Shown: one piece after another, positions 1-6,960 of the stretch | Position numbering within the stretch: position 1 is the stretch's first letter | How the letters are laid out: each line of letters starts with the position of its first letter | NCBI GenBank assembly: GCA_017936725.1 | Contig: JAGBEZ010000139.1 | Coordinates: forward strand, 1 to 9,287 | DNA: 9,287 nucleotides | DNA from: Agathobacter sp. | Lineage (GTDB): Bacteria; Bacillota_A; Clostridia; Lachnospirales; Lachnospiraceae | Reading direction: 5' to 3' | The notes under the pieces: model-generated | Databases searched by the model: none | Seen by the model: only the letters and a program-made list of their open reading frames with translations | Told to the model about the DNA's origin: nothing | Program-made: the position numbers and the translations under genes

Positions 1-1143
1 AAACAGGTATTTGGACATCCATGGCTGCTTCAGGGTGGCGATAAGATGAGTAAATCAAAAGGAAACGTAATCTACGCAGACGATATGGTTGATTTATTCG
101 GCGTAGATGCAACACGTTACTTCGTACTTCATGAAATGCCATTTGAAAACGACGGTGTTATTACTTGGGACTTAGTTATCGAAAGATTTAACTCTGACCT
201 TGCAAACATCCTTGGAAACCTGGTAAATAGAACGATTTCCATGAGCAATAAATACTTTGGCGGTGTTGTTCGCTCAACTGGTGTAACCGACGAAGTAGAC
301 GCAGATCTTAAGGCTGTTGTGACTGGCGCGCAGAAAAAGGTACAGGAAAAGATGGATAGCCTTCGTGTAGCAGATGCTATCTCTGAGGTGTTTACGGTAT
401 TCCGTCGTTGCAACAAATACATCGACGAAACCATGCCTTGGGCACTTGCGAAAGACGAAGCGCAGCAGGATAGACTGGCAGAAGTTCTTTACAACTTAAC
501 CGAAGCGATTACCATTGGTGCAAGCTTACTTCACAGTTTCTTACCAAGCACAGCAGAAAAAATCGTAGCGCAGTTGAATACTGAACTTCGTAATTTGGAT
601 GATTTAGATAAATTCGGCTTATACGAAAGCGGAAAGAAAGTGGTTGAAAAACCAGAAATTCTTTTTGCGCGTCTTGATGCAAAAGAAGTACTTCCAAAGG
701 TAGAAGCTATCCAGGCTGCTCAGAAAGCAGAGTATGAAGCAGAAATGGCCCGCTTAAATGGGGATACTCCTGTAGAAGAAAAAGCAGAAGAAGCTGTAAT
801 TGATATTGAAGCAAAAGAAGAAATTACATTTGATGATTTCATGAAGATGCAGTTCCAGGTAGGCGAAATTATCGCTTGTGAAGCAGTTCCAAAGTCAAAG
901 AAACTGCTTTGCTCACAGGTAAAAATCGGTAGCCAGGTAAAACAGATCGTATCTGGTATCCGTAGCGCTTACTCGCCAGAAGAAATGGTAGGCAAAAAGG
1001 TTATGGTATTGGTAAACTTAAAACCTGCGAAGCTTGCTGGTGTATTGTCCGAAGGTATGCTTCTTTGTGCAGAAGATGCAGAAGGAAATTTAGCACTTCT
1101 TACACCAGAAAAGAACATGCCTGCTGGAGCGGAGATCGCGTAA
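1..1143 (+). CDS. metG: Methionine-tRNA ligase (MetRS), C-terminal 380 residues, 5' end outside window
   Basis: Charges tRNA-Met with methionine in the cytoplasm. The frame is open from base 1, so the gene starts upstream; the ATG at 46 is the internal Met of the class I signature KMSKS (visible residues 16-20, after FGHPWLLQGGD), which sits at the ATP-binding loop. A helical anticodon-binding domain follows; the stretch YIDETMPWALAKD (Trp at visible residue 147) matches the region where MetRS reads the CAU anticodon. After an acidic, Ala/Glu-rich linker, the last ~100 residues (from ITFDDFMKMQFQVGEI) form the OB-fold tRNA-binding (Trbp111/EMAP-II-like) domain that dimerises many bacterial MetRS. 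The Rossmann catalytic half with the HIGH motif is missing only because the window cuts it. Full-length relatives of this type are about 650 residues. tatD follows after 38 bp, probably in the same transcript. Confidence 0.97.
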   Translation, partial: KQVFGHPWLLQGGDKMSKSKGNVIYADDMVDLFGVDATRYFVLHEMPFENDGVITWDLVIERFNSDLANILGNLVNRTISMSNKYFGGVVRSTGVTDEVDADLKAVVTGAQKKVQEKMDSLRVADAISEVFTVFRRCNKYIDETMPWALAKDEAQQDRLAEVLYNLTEAITIGASLLHSFLPSTAEKIVAQLNTELRNLDDLDKFGLYESGKKVVEKPEILFARLDAKEVLPKVEAIQAAQKAEYEAEMARLNGDTPVEEKAEEAVIDIEAKEEITFDDFMKMQFQVGEIIACEAVPKSKKLLCSQVKIGSQVKQIVSGIRSAYSPEEMVGKKVMVLVNLKPAKLAGVLSEGMLLCAEDAEGNLALLTPEKNMPAGAEIA

Positions 1144-1181
1144 GTTGGAGCAGTGTAGTGTGCACTGCGGAAAGAGGATAT

Positions 1182-1958
1182 ATGATTATAGAAACTCATG
1201 CACATTACGATGACGATCGATACAACGAAGATAGAGATGCGCTGCTTCGACGCCTTCCCGAAGAAGGTGTCGGGGTAGTGATAAATAGTGGTGCCTCCGT
1301 AGAATCTACGAGAGACACCATTCGTCTTGCTAGGGAGTATGCACATGTCTATGCAGCCGTAGGCGTACATCCAAGCGAGATAGAGGAATTAGATGAATCT
1401 TTTATGGACTGGATGAAAGAGCAGGCCACATGGGAAAAGACCGTTGCGATTGGTGAAATTGGTTTGGATTATTATTGGGATAAGGAGCCAGAGGTTCAGG
1501 AGAAACAAAGATACTGGTTCGGAAGACAGATTGAGCTCGCAAGAGAAACAGGACTGCCAATTATCGTTCATTCTAGAGATGCCGCAGCAGATACGATGCA
1601 GGTTATGAAAGAGCATCACGCCGAGGAAATGAAAGGAGTGATACACTGCTATTCGTATTCGAAGGAAATGGCGCTTGAATTCATCAAAATGGGATACTAT
1701 ATCGGAGTAGGCGGAGTCGTAACGTTTAAAAATGCAAAGAAACTCATCGAAACCGTAGAAGCAATTCCACTAGAGAGAATTCTATTAGAAACAGACTGTC
1801 CGTACATGGCACCAGAGCCATATCGAGGAAAAAGAAATAGCTCATTGTATCTTACCTATGTAAGAGATAAGATTGCAGAAATTAAAGGTATTTCACCGGA
1901 AGAAGTAGAGCGAGTAACAGAAGCAAATGCGAGAGCTTTATTTACGAAAGTAAACTAG
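1182..1958 (+). CDS. tatD: TatD-family metal-dependent hydrolase/DNase
   Basis: A 258-residue TIM-barrel amidohydrolase of the TatD family; members are metal-dependent 3'-5' exonucleases or deoxyribonucleases acting on DNA (and RNA), implicated in repair and turnover. Metal ligands are visible: H6-x-H8 in the N-terminal strand (ETHAHYDD, a variant of the usual D-x-H-x-H), E92 in GEIGLDYYWD, H130 in IIVHSRDA, H155 in IHCYS and D205 in LLETDCPY. Length is normal for the family. The frame is open back to 1065 inside metG, but the ATG at 1182 is preferred: it is preceded by GAAAGAGGA and begins exactly at the conserved first strand. It lies 38 bp after metG and 9 bp before rsmA, a classic Firmicute housekeeping order. 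A 6-bp hairpin (GCAGTG/CACTGC, 1150-1168) lies in the metG-tatD gap without a T-run, so it is not a terminator. Confidence 0.95.
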   Translation: MIIETHAHYDDDRYNEDRDALLRRLPEEGVGVVINSGASVESTRDTIRLAREYAHVYAAVGVHPSEIEELDESFMDWMKEQATWEKTVAIGEIGLDYYWDKEPEVQEKQRYWFGRQIELARETGLPIIVHSRDAAADTMQVMKEHHAEEMKGVIHCYSYSKEMALEFIKMGYYIGVGGVVTFKNAKKLIETVEAIPLERILLETDCPYMAPEPYRGKRNSSLYLTYVRDKIAEIKGISPEEVERVTEANARALFTKVN

Positions 1959-1962
1959 GAGG
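1957..1962 (+). promoter_or_regulatory. rsmA ribosome binding site overlapping the tatD stop
   Basis: AGGAGG at 1957-1962 shares two bases with the TAG stop of tatD (1956-1958) and lies 5 nt before the rsmA ATG at 1968. It fixes the rsmA start and suggests translational coupling of the two genes. Confidence 0.85.
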
Positions 1963-1967
1963 CAAAT

Positions 1968-2834
1968 ATGGCAACACTTGGAAATCCAAAGAATACCATA
2001 GAAGTGTTACAAAAATATAATTTTAATTTTCAGAAGAAATTCGGACAAAATTTTTTGATTAACACTGGAATTTTGGAAGACATTATTGAAGCAGCAGAGA
2101 TTACCAAAGACGACTTCGTTTTGGAAATCGGACCAGGAATTGGAACGATGACACAGTATCTCTGCGAATCCGCAAGAGAAGTTGTTGCGGTAGAAATCGA
2201 TAAGAATTTAATTCCAATTTTAGAAGATACTTTAAGTGCATATGATAATGTGGAAGTTTTAAATGATGATATTTTAAAAGTTGATATTAAGACTTTAGCA
2301 GAAGAACGCAATGCAGGAAAGCCTATTAAAGTTGTAGCAAATTTGCCATATTATATCACGACGCCGATTATCATGGGTCTGTTTGAAAGCCACGTGCCAA
2401 TCGACAGTATTACGATTATGGTACAAAAAGAAGTAGCAGACCGTATGCAGGAAGGACCTGGAAGTAAGGAATACGGCGCATTATCTCTGGCAGTGCAGTA
2501 TTACGCACATCCTGAGATTGTAGTCAATGTTCCACCAAGTTGTTTTATGCCTCAGCCAAAAGTAGGTAGCGCTGTGATACGTCTTACCAGACATCCACAG
2601 CCTCCAGTTGATGTGGAGAACGAATCGCTCATGTTTCAGATTATCCGAGCATCGTTTAATCAAAGAAGAAAAACACTAGCAAATGGTTTAAACAATTTCC
2701 CAGGCTTAAACTTAAGCAAAGAAACGATTCAGGAGTGTATCGAAGAGCTTGGCGTACCTGTAACGGTAAGAGGAGAAGCATTGTCCTTAGAGCAGTTTGC
2801 AAGACTTTCCAACATAATTGGAAAGCATTTGTAA
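1968..2834 (+). CDS. rsmA: 16S rRNA (adenine(1518)-N6/adenine(1519)-N6)-dimethyltransferase
   Basis: RsmA (KsgA) dimethylates the two adjacent adenines in the 3'-terminal helix 45 loop of 16S rRNA, using S-adenosylmethionine, as a late 30S-subunit maturation step; its loss gives kasugamycin resistance. At 288 residues it is full length. Visible motifs in order: KKFGQNFLIN (residues 23-32), SAM-binding loop VLEIGPGIGT (51-60), acidic VEIDKN (75-80) that contacts the SAM ribose, NDDILKVD (99-106), catalytic-site NLPYY (125-129), and the C-terminal helical lobe with FNQRRKTLANGL (230-241), conserved in this family. Start ATG with a perfect SD overlapping the tatD stop. In Bacillus and many clostridia rnmV (ribonuclease M5) sits just before rsmA; here there is no room for it. 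No clear terminator follows. Confidence 0.97.
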   Translation: MATLGNPKNTIEVLQKYNFNFQKKFGQNFLINTGILEDIIEAAEITKDDFVLEIGPGIGTMTQYLCESAREVVAVEIDKNLIPILEDTLSAYDNVEVLNDDILKVDIKTLAEERNAGKPIKVVANLPYYITTPIIMGLFESHVPIDSITIMVQKEVADRMQEGPGSKEYGALSLAVQYYAHPEIVVNVPPSCFMPQPKVGSAVIRLTRHPQPPVDVENESLMFQIIRASFNQRRKTLANGLNNFPGLNLSKETIQECIEELGVPVTVRGEALSLEQFARLSNIIGKHL

Positions 2835-2873
2835 TTCTTAAAAATTTGAATAAAAAATTTGCAGGCGTAAATA

Positions 2874-2899
2874 CTGTTATCAAAGAAAAATGATAACGG
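2874..2899 (+). promoter_or_regulatory. Inverted repeat reaching into the SD of the LytM-like gene
   Basis: GTTATCA (2876-2882) and TGATAAC (2891-2897) are perfect inverted repeats with an 8-nt A-rich loop; in RNA the stem can be extended by U2875-G2898 and C2874-G2899. The right arm runs into the first bases of the GGAGGG ribosome binding site (2898-2903) of the gene starting at 2911. It may be an operator or a hairpin that partly hides the SD. There is no T-run, so it is not a terminator. Confidence 0.5.
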
Positions 2900-2910
2900 A
2901 GGGCGTGCAG

Positions 2911-3675
2911 ATGAAGAGATACCAATATGTCGTAGCCGTCACCTGTCTCTTGCTTGGGGCAATGGGATTTGTGGGCTTATACATGACCAATCAAACAAAA
3001 GAAGAACAGGCGAAAAATCAAAATATCGTAGAAGAAAGTGAAGAGATTATCTTGGGTTCGAACCTTTCTGGAAGCGAGGAGGAAGATTCCGACACAGAAA
3101 ATCAAATGGCAGGAATCGATGAAGATGTAAATATCGAAGGGGAACAAAATATAGCATCGGACGAGGGAGAAACAGACTTGGATGAAAACCAAGGTCTTGC
3201 CCAACAAGATCCGTCGGATGATGAAACCGCAGTAGGGAATATCACGCAGGAAACCTTACATTTTAACCCGGAAAACGGAGTGGTATGGCCGATAGAGGGA
3301 ACCGTGCTCATAGATTATAGTATGGATTCGACGATATTTTTTCCAACGCTGCAGCAGTATCAGTATAGTCCGGCCATGGTAATTGCAGGCAAGGTAAACG
3401 ACAGAGTTTATTTCGTGGCAAAGGGTAAGATAACCAATATCGAGACGAACGAAGAAACTGGATGTACCGTCACCCAGGACATTGGAGATGGCTATACTGC
3501 AGTTTATGGACAGCTCAAAGAACTGAACTTTGAGGTAGGAGATATGGTAGAGTCTGGTCAGGTCGTAGGATATGTCAGTGAGCCGACGAAGTACTATTCG
3601 GTAGAAGGAAGCAACGTATATTTCCAACTTTTAAAGGATGGAGTTCCTGTTGATCCAGAAGAAGTTCTTCCATAA
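2911..3675 (+). CDS. Membrane-anchored M23/LytM-like (SpoIIQ-type) protein, probably not catalytic
   Basis: A 254-residue protein with a short cytoplasmic N-terminus, one membrane segment (about residues 6-25, YVVAVTCLLLGAMGFVGLYM), a very acidic low-complexity linker (about 40-108) and a C-terminal LytM/M23-like beta domain (about 122-254). The domain is recognised by its scaffold: WPIEG, AKGKI, GDGYTAVYGQL, VEVGD-like FEVGDMVESGQVVGYV, and the closing YFQLLKDGVPVDPEEVL. Zinc ligands of active M23 endopeptidases look replaced: HxxxD becomes Y152-S-P-A-M156, the YxHL His becomes Q201, and HLHF becomes N235-V-Y237-F. It therefore probably binds peptidoglycan or a partner protein rather than cutting, as in some SpoIIQ-type proteins of the forespore membrane; that sporulation role is only inference. 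The frame is open to an ATG at 2890, but the ATG at 2911 is preferred because GGAGGG at 2898-2903 precedes it with 7-nt spacing. Probably distal in the metG-tatD-rsmA transcript or on its own promoter. Confidence 0.82.
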   Translation: MKRYQYVVAVTCLLLGAMGFVGLYMTNQTKEEQAKNQNIVEESEEIILGSNLSGSEEEDSDTENQMAGIDEDVNIEGEQNIASDEGETDLDENQGLAQQDPSDDETAVGNITQETLHFNPENGVVWPIEGTVLIDYSMDSTIFFPTLQQYQYSPAMVIAGKVNDRVYFVAKGKITNIETNEETGCTVTQDIGDGYTAVYGQLKELNFEVGDMVESGQVVGYVSEPTKYYSVEGSNVYFQLLKDGVPVDPEEVLP

Positions 3676-3716
3676 AGGAATAAAAAGAAAACTTTTCACA
3701 CTAAACTTCATAAAAT

Positions 3717-3745
3717 CTTAATAGGTTACAAACTTGGATATTAAG
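3717..3745. promoter_or_regulatory. Dyad operator-like repeat spanning the -35 box of the two-component promoter
   Basis: CTTAATA (3717-3723) and TATTAAG (3739-3745) are perfect 7-bp inverted repeats with centres 22 bp apart, about two helical turns. They bracket the -35 region (3734-3739), which suits a dimeric regulator binding one DNA face. AT-richness makes a chance match possible. Confidence 0.35.
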
Positions 3746-3762
3746 GATTATTTCGCTACAAT
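3734..3762 (+). promoter_or_regulatory. Sigma-A-type promoter of the two-component operon
   Basis: -35 TTGGAT (3734-3739), 17-bp spacer, -10 TACAAT (3757-3762, 5 of 6 to TATAAT). Predicted transcription start is near 3769, giving a leader of about 46 nt before the regulator ATG at 3815. Confidence 0.6.
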
Positions 3763-3800
3763 GGAACCATGATAAATCATGATTTTATTGTAGCGATTTT
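3753..3800 (+). terminator. Long RNA hairpin with short U-run, overlapping the promoter (possible terminator/insulator)
   Basis: Left arm 3753-3766 (TCGCTACAATGGAA) pairs with 3783-3796 (TTTTATTGTAGCGA), 14 pairs including two G-U; after one C/A mismatch, CATGA (3768-3772) pairs with TCATG (3777-3781) around a TAAA loop. TTTT follows at 3797-3800. The G-U pairs form only in + strand RNA, which favours an RNA element ending transcripts from the LytM-like gene. The left arm holds the -10 box, so transcripts started at this promoter (near 3769) lack most of that arm. The short T-run makes the terminator call tentative; a DNA operator is the alternative. Confidence 0.5.
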
Positions 3801-3814
3801 ACTTGGAGGAAAAA

Positions 3815-4504
3815 ATGTACAACGTATTAGTATGTGATGATGAAAAAGATATCGTATCCGCTTTGCGCATTTATTTAACCAGCGAGGGCTATCGTGTATT
3901 TGAAGCAAGCAATGGAAAAGAAGCAGTGGAAGTGGTAGAAAGTGAAGATATTCATTTGGTTTTGATGGACATCATGATGCCTGTCATGGATGGAATCCAG
4001 GCGATGGTGAAAATCCGAGAGAAATCCAATGTGCCAGTGATTCTTCTGACTGCAAAGGGAGAAGATACCGACAAGGTGCTCGGACTTACGGTAGGCGCAG
4101 ATGACTATGTTACCAAACCCTTTAATCCCGTAGAACTTCAGGCAAGGGTGAAGTCGCAGCTTCGTCGCTATATGCTTCTAGGCAGTGGAAATCAGTCTGT
4201 GGGAAAAGCGCGAATGGGCGGTATCGAAATCGATGATAAGGCAAAAGAAGTTACTTTGGATGGAGAAAAAGTAAATCTCACTCGTACGGAATACGACATA
4301 CTAAAGCTTCTGATGGATCATCCAGGACAAGTCTTTTCACCAAATGAAATTTACGAAAAGGTGTGGAAGGACAATCCATTTGGCACAGAAAATACAGTAG
4401 CAGTACATATTCGTCACTTAAGAGAAAAAATCGAGTACAATCCACAGGAGCCACGTTACCTAAAAGTTGTTTGGGGACGTGGGTATAAGATGGAAGGAGA
4501 CTGA
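3815..4504 (+). CDS. OmpR/PhoB-family response regulator
   Basis: A 229-residue two-domain transcription factor. The receiver domain (residues 1-118) has the acidic pair D8/D9, phosphoacceptor D52 in LVLMDIMMPVMDG, T79 in LLTAKG and K101 in TKPF, so it should be phosphorylatable. The C-terminal winged-helix DNA-binding domain (about 134-229) shows the OmpR/PhoB hallmarks LTRTEYDILKLLMDHPGQVF, IYEKVW, NTVAVHIRHLREKI and the wing VWGRGYKM. The frame is open from a TTG at 3803, but ATG 3815 is chosen: GGAGGA lies just before it and the protein then begins directly with the first receiver strand (MYNVLVCDDE). Its TGA overlaps the kinase ATG by one base, so the two genes are translated as a pair. 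Likely autoregulated through the repeats upstream. The signal and target genes cannot be read from sequence; the receiver and wing resemble VanR/PhoP-like regulators of clostridia. Confidence 0.95.
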   Translation: MYNVLVCDDEKDIVSALRIYLTSEGYRVFEASNGKEAVEVVESEDIHLVLMDIMMPVMDGIQAMVKIREKSNVPVILLTAKGEDTDKVLGLTVGADDYVTKPFNPVELQARVKSQLRRYMLLGSGNQSVGKARMGGIEIDDKAKEVTLDGEKVNLTRTEYDILKLLMDHPGQVFSPNEIYEKVWKDNPFGTENTVAVHIRHLREKIEYNPQEPRYLKVVWGRGYKMEGD

Positions 4505-6906
4505 TGATGAAAAAATATTTAAAGAGTGGCTGGATGCGAGTGCTTTCGCAGATGCTTTGCACGATTAGCAGTCTTGGTTTAGCGGTATCTATTTTGGCAA
4601 TTGTTATTATTTCGAGTATGGGTGGAAGTGCTCAGCATATATACCGAAATATCTATGAGGATATTGCAGATGGCTATGCCTTGTATGCCATGGAGCAGGT
4701 TCAGGCAGGAGAAGTGGCGAAGCTAGAGGAGTATTTTACCGAAAGAGGAATTGCATGTAGTGTAACAAAGCAACTGGTTAAAATAAATCAGGAAGAAGTG
4801 CCCGAATCGCAGTCGCTGGAGTTTACATGCGGAGAAATTAGAGAAGATTTTCTGTATCAAATTAAAGTGATAGAAGGGGCCTATTATCAATATAATATCG
4901 ATTCTCTGGCTGCTGCGTTCTGTGGACATAATGGGTATTCTCATGATGGCGATACGGTTTCGCTTGAAGTAGAAGAAATTGTATTTGATAAAGAGAATGG
5001 ACGTTTTTATTATGAAACAGCGTCAAAGTATTTTGTGGTAGAAAATATTGCTGTTTACGAAGCTGGTGCCTATACGGATTATACGTTTACAAAAGTGGAT
5101 GGCGTAGAGTGTTATTATAATGCTTATTACCATCAGAAACTGGACACCATGCAATACGAGAACTGGGATAGCGTGCGAGTTGAGGGTGAAAGACTTGGAT
5201 TGTCTTTTGAAAAAGGTTACCCAAATGCAATTTACGTGACAACAAGCGATGAAATACAAAATAAGGGCATAGGAAAAAATGCAGTATATACATCCATTCA
5301 CTGTGTGGAGTACTATCCTACGGATTATGTGAATACCTATGTTATCCAGATTGATTGGCACGAGGATCTTGTAGAAGAAGTAAGTGTTTTTTATGAATGG
5401 AGTGAACTTTGCGAAGATTTTGTAGGGTTTACGAAAATTGTGCTTCCAAGCATAGTAATCAATTTTATTTTATTTATCGTGAGTATGGCATTATTGATTT
5501 ACTCTGCAATCAATAAAAAAGAAGACATGGGTCTTTTACATAAAGCACCTATAGTAATCTATACAGGTACGATATGCACGATAGAATATTTATTATGTGC
5601 GTTATTAGTAGAAGGAATTCCAGCGTTAATGGTAAATTACGGTTCTGGTTCCATGGAAATGGGAATCGTGCTTATTTCTATGACCGCAGGTGTTATAATT
5701 TGGCTTGCTATCATCTGGTTCCAGAATATCGTTACACGTCTTAAATGCAAGAGCTTCTGGCGTACCACGGAAATTTATTATGGATATAAATTGATAAAAG
5801 ACAGTTGGGGATATGTTAGCAAGGCTTGTAAATGGTGTTGGTCGATAGTGACGAAACCATTTAAGGTTTTAGGAAAAGTGTTCGGAAAAGTATTACATGG
5901 CATAGGCGTAAACACACCGCTGTTTTGGGGTGGATTACTGATATTCGGCGCTATTTCATTGGTTGAATTTTATGCGATTATCGAAATTGCATGGCATGGA
6001 GACTGGGCTCTATTTTGGGTAATAAAGGTAGCGGAAGTCGTAGCACTTATTATCATCCTTTATCACATGAAGGAACTGCACGATGGTGGAAAGCGAGTGG
6101 CTTCTGGTGATATGTCGCAGCCAATCGATACCGAGCGTATGTATTGGAAATTCAAAGAGCATGGTGAGAATATCAATAAGGTAAGTGATGGTATCGCACT
6201 TGCGGTAGAAGAGCGTATGAAGAGTGAACGTTTCAAGACCGAGCTGATTACCAATGTATCGCATGATATCAAAACTCCGCTTACGTCAATTATTAACTAC
6301 GTGGATTTGATGAAAAAGGAAGAGGTTCAGGACGAAAAACTTATAGAATATATGGATGTTTTGGACCGACAGTCTGCAAGACTGAAAAAGTTAATTGAAG
6401 ACCTGATGGAAGCCTCAAAAGCTTCAACGGGAAACTTGGCGGTCAATCTGGAAGAATGCGATATCGAAGTATTGCTTACACAGGTTATCGGAGAGTTTGA
6501 AGAGAGATTAGAAAAGAATCAACTTGAGGTAGTCGTAGATAAACCAGACCATCCAGTGAAGATGATGGCAGATGGAAGACATATGTGGCGTGTTTTGGAT
6601 AACCTCTTAAACAATGCCTGCAAGTATTCGCTTCCAGGAAGCCGTGTGTATGTTACTTTAAAGCAGGATGCTTCTGAGGCGGTGATTACTTTCAAGAACA
6701 TTTCAAAGACGGCTCTTAATATTCCAAGTGACGAACTGATGGAACGATTCGTGCGTGGAGATAGTTCTCGTAATACCGAAGGAAGTGGTTTAGGTCTTTC
6801 GATTGCACAGAGTTTGACAGAACTTATGCAGGGTAACATGAAATTGGATATTGATGGAGATTTATTTAAGGTTATTCTGAGATTTCCAATTATGAGATCA
6901 AAATAA
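4504..6906 (+). CDS. Multi-pass membrane sensor histidine kinase, partner of the preceding regulator
   Basis: An 800-residue kinase. A first membrane segment (about 15-38) leads into a roughly 270-residue extracytoplasmic domain (about 40-308, rich in Tyr and acidic residues) that I do not recognise. Further hydrophobic segments lie near 311-335, 348-372, 385-408, 473-495 and 500-519, about six in total, leaving both ends in the cytoplasm. A short HAMP-like linker precedes the dimerisation domain with phosphoacceptor H587 in NVSHDIKTPLTSI. The ATPase domain has the N-box LDNLLNNACKYS (N703/N704), an F-box-like ELMERFVRGD (744-753) and the G2 motif GSGLGL (760-765), but no DxGxG G1 motif: the equivalent stretch reads ITFKNISKTALNIPSDE. 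I recall this from a clostridial VanS-like kinase group, so it is probably functional. The ATG at 4504 overlaps the regulator stop; an adjacent ATG at 4507 is equally possible. An amphipathic, Lys/Trp/Cys-containing stretch (435-465) lies between membrane segments 4 and 5. A terminator follows at 6923. Confidence 0.93.
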   Translation: MMKKYLKSGWMRVLSQMLCTISSLGLAVSILAIVIISSMGGSAQHIYRNIYEDIADGYALYAMEQVQAGEVAKLEEYFTERGIACSVTKQLVKINQEEVPESQSLEFTCGEIREDFLYQIKVIEGAYYQYNIDSLAAAFCGHNGYSHDGDTVSLEVEEIVFDKENGRFYYETASKYFVVENIAVYEAGAYTDYTFTKVDGVECYYNAYYHQKLDTMQYENWDSVRVEGERLGLSFEKGYPNAIYVTTSDEIQNKGIGKNAVYTSIHCVEYYPTDYVNTYVIQIDWHEDLVEEVSVFYEWSELCEDFVGFTKIVLPSIVINFILFIVSMALLIYSAINKKEDMGLLHKAPIVIYTGTICTIEYLLCALLVEGIPALMVNYGSGSMEMGIVLISMTAGVIIWLAIIWFQNIVTRLKCKSFWRTTEIYYGYKLIKDSWGYVSKACKWCWSIVTKPFKVLGKVFGKVLHGIGVNTPLFWGGLLIFGAISLVEFYAIIEIAWHGDWALFWVIKVAEVVALIIILYHMKELHDGGKRVASGDMSQPIDTERMYWKFKEHGENINKVSDGIALAVEERMKSERFKTELITNVSHDIKTPLTSIINYVDLMKKEEVQDEKLIEYMDVLDRQSARLKKLIEDLMEASKASTGNLAVNLEECDIEVLLTQVIGEFEERLEKNQLEVVVDKPDHPVKMMADGRHMWRVLDNLLNNACKYSLPGSRVYVTLKQDASEAVITFKNISKTALNIPSDELMERFVRGDSSRNTEGSGLGLSIAQSLTELMQGNMKLDIDGDLFKVILRFPIMRSK

Positions 6907-6922
6907 AATTTATATTACTTGA

Positions 6923-6960
6923 AAACAGGCTTAGAAACTTAGTTTCTAGGCCTGTTTTTT
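6923..6960 (+). terminator. Rho-independent terminator of the two-component operon
   Basis: AAACAGGCTTAGAAAC (6923-6938) pairs with GTTTCTAGGCCTGTTT (6942-6957), 16 bp with one G-U, loop TTA, with the T-run 6955-6960. It lies 16 bp after the kinase stop. The A-rich left flank gives only a short T-run on the other strand, so it may act weakly in both directions. Confidence 0.93.

Noticed and set aside
969..1370. 133-codon open frame on the - strand across the metG-tatD junction
   Set aside because: It lies antisense to two well-supported genes, has no recognisable protein features and no good ribosome binding site.
2846..2875. Forespore sigma-F-type promoter before the LytM-like gene (as for spoIIQ)
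   Set aside because: GGCGTAAATA resembles a sigma-F -10 only loosely and no matching -35 is present at the right distance.
3683..3696. AAAAG-AAAA-CTTTT hairpin after the LytM-like gene as a terminator
   Set aside because: Only five mostly A-T pairs and no T-run after the stem; too weak to support.
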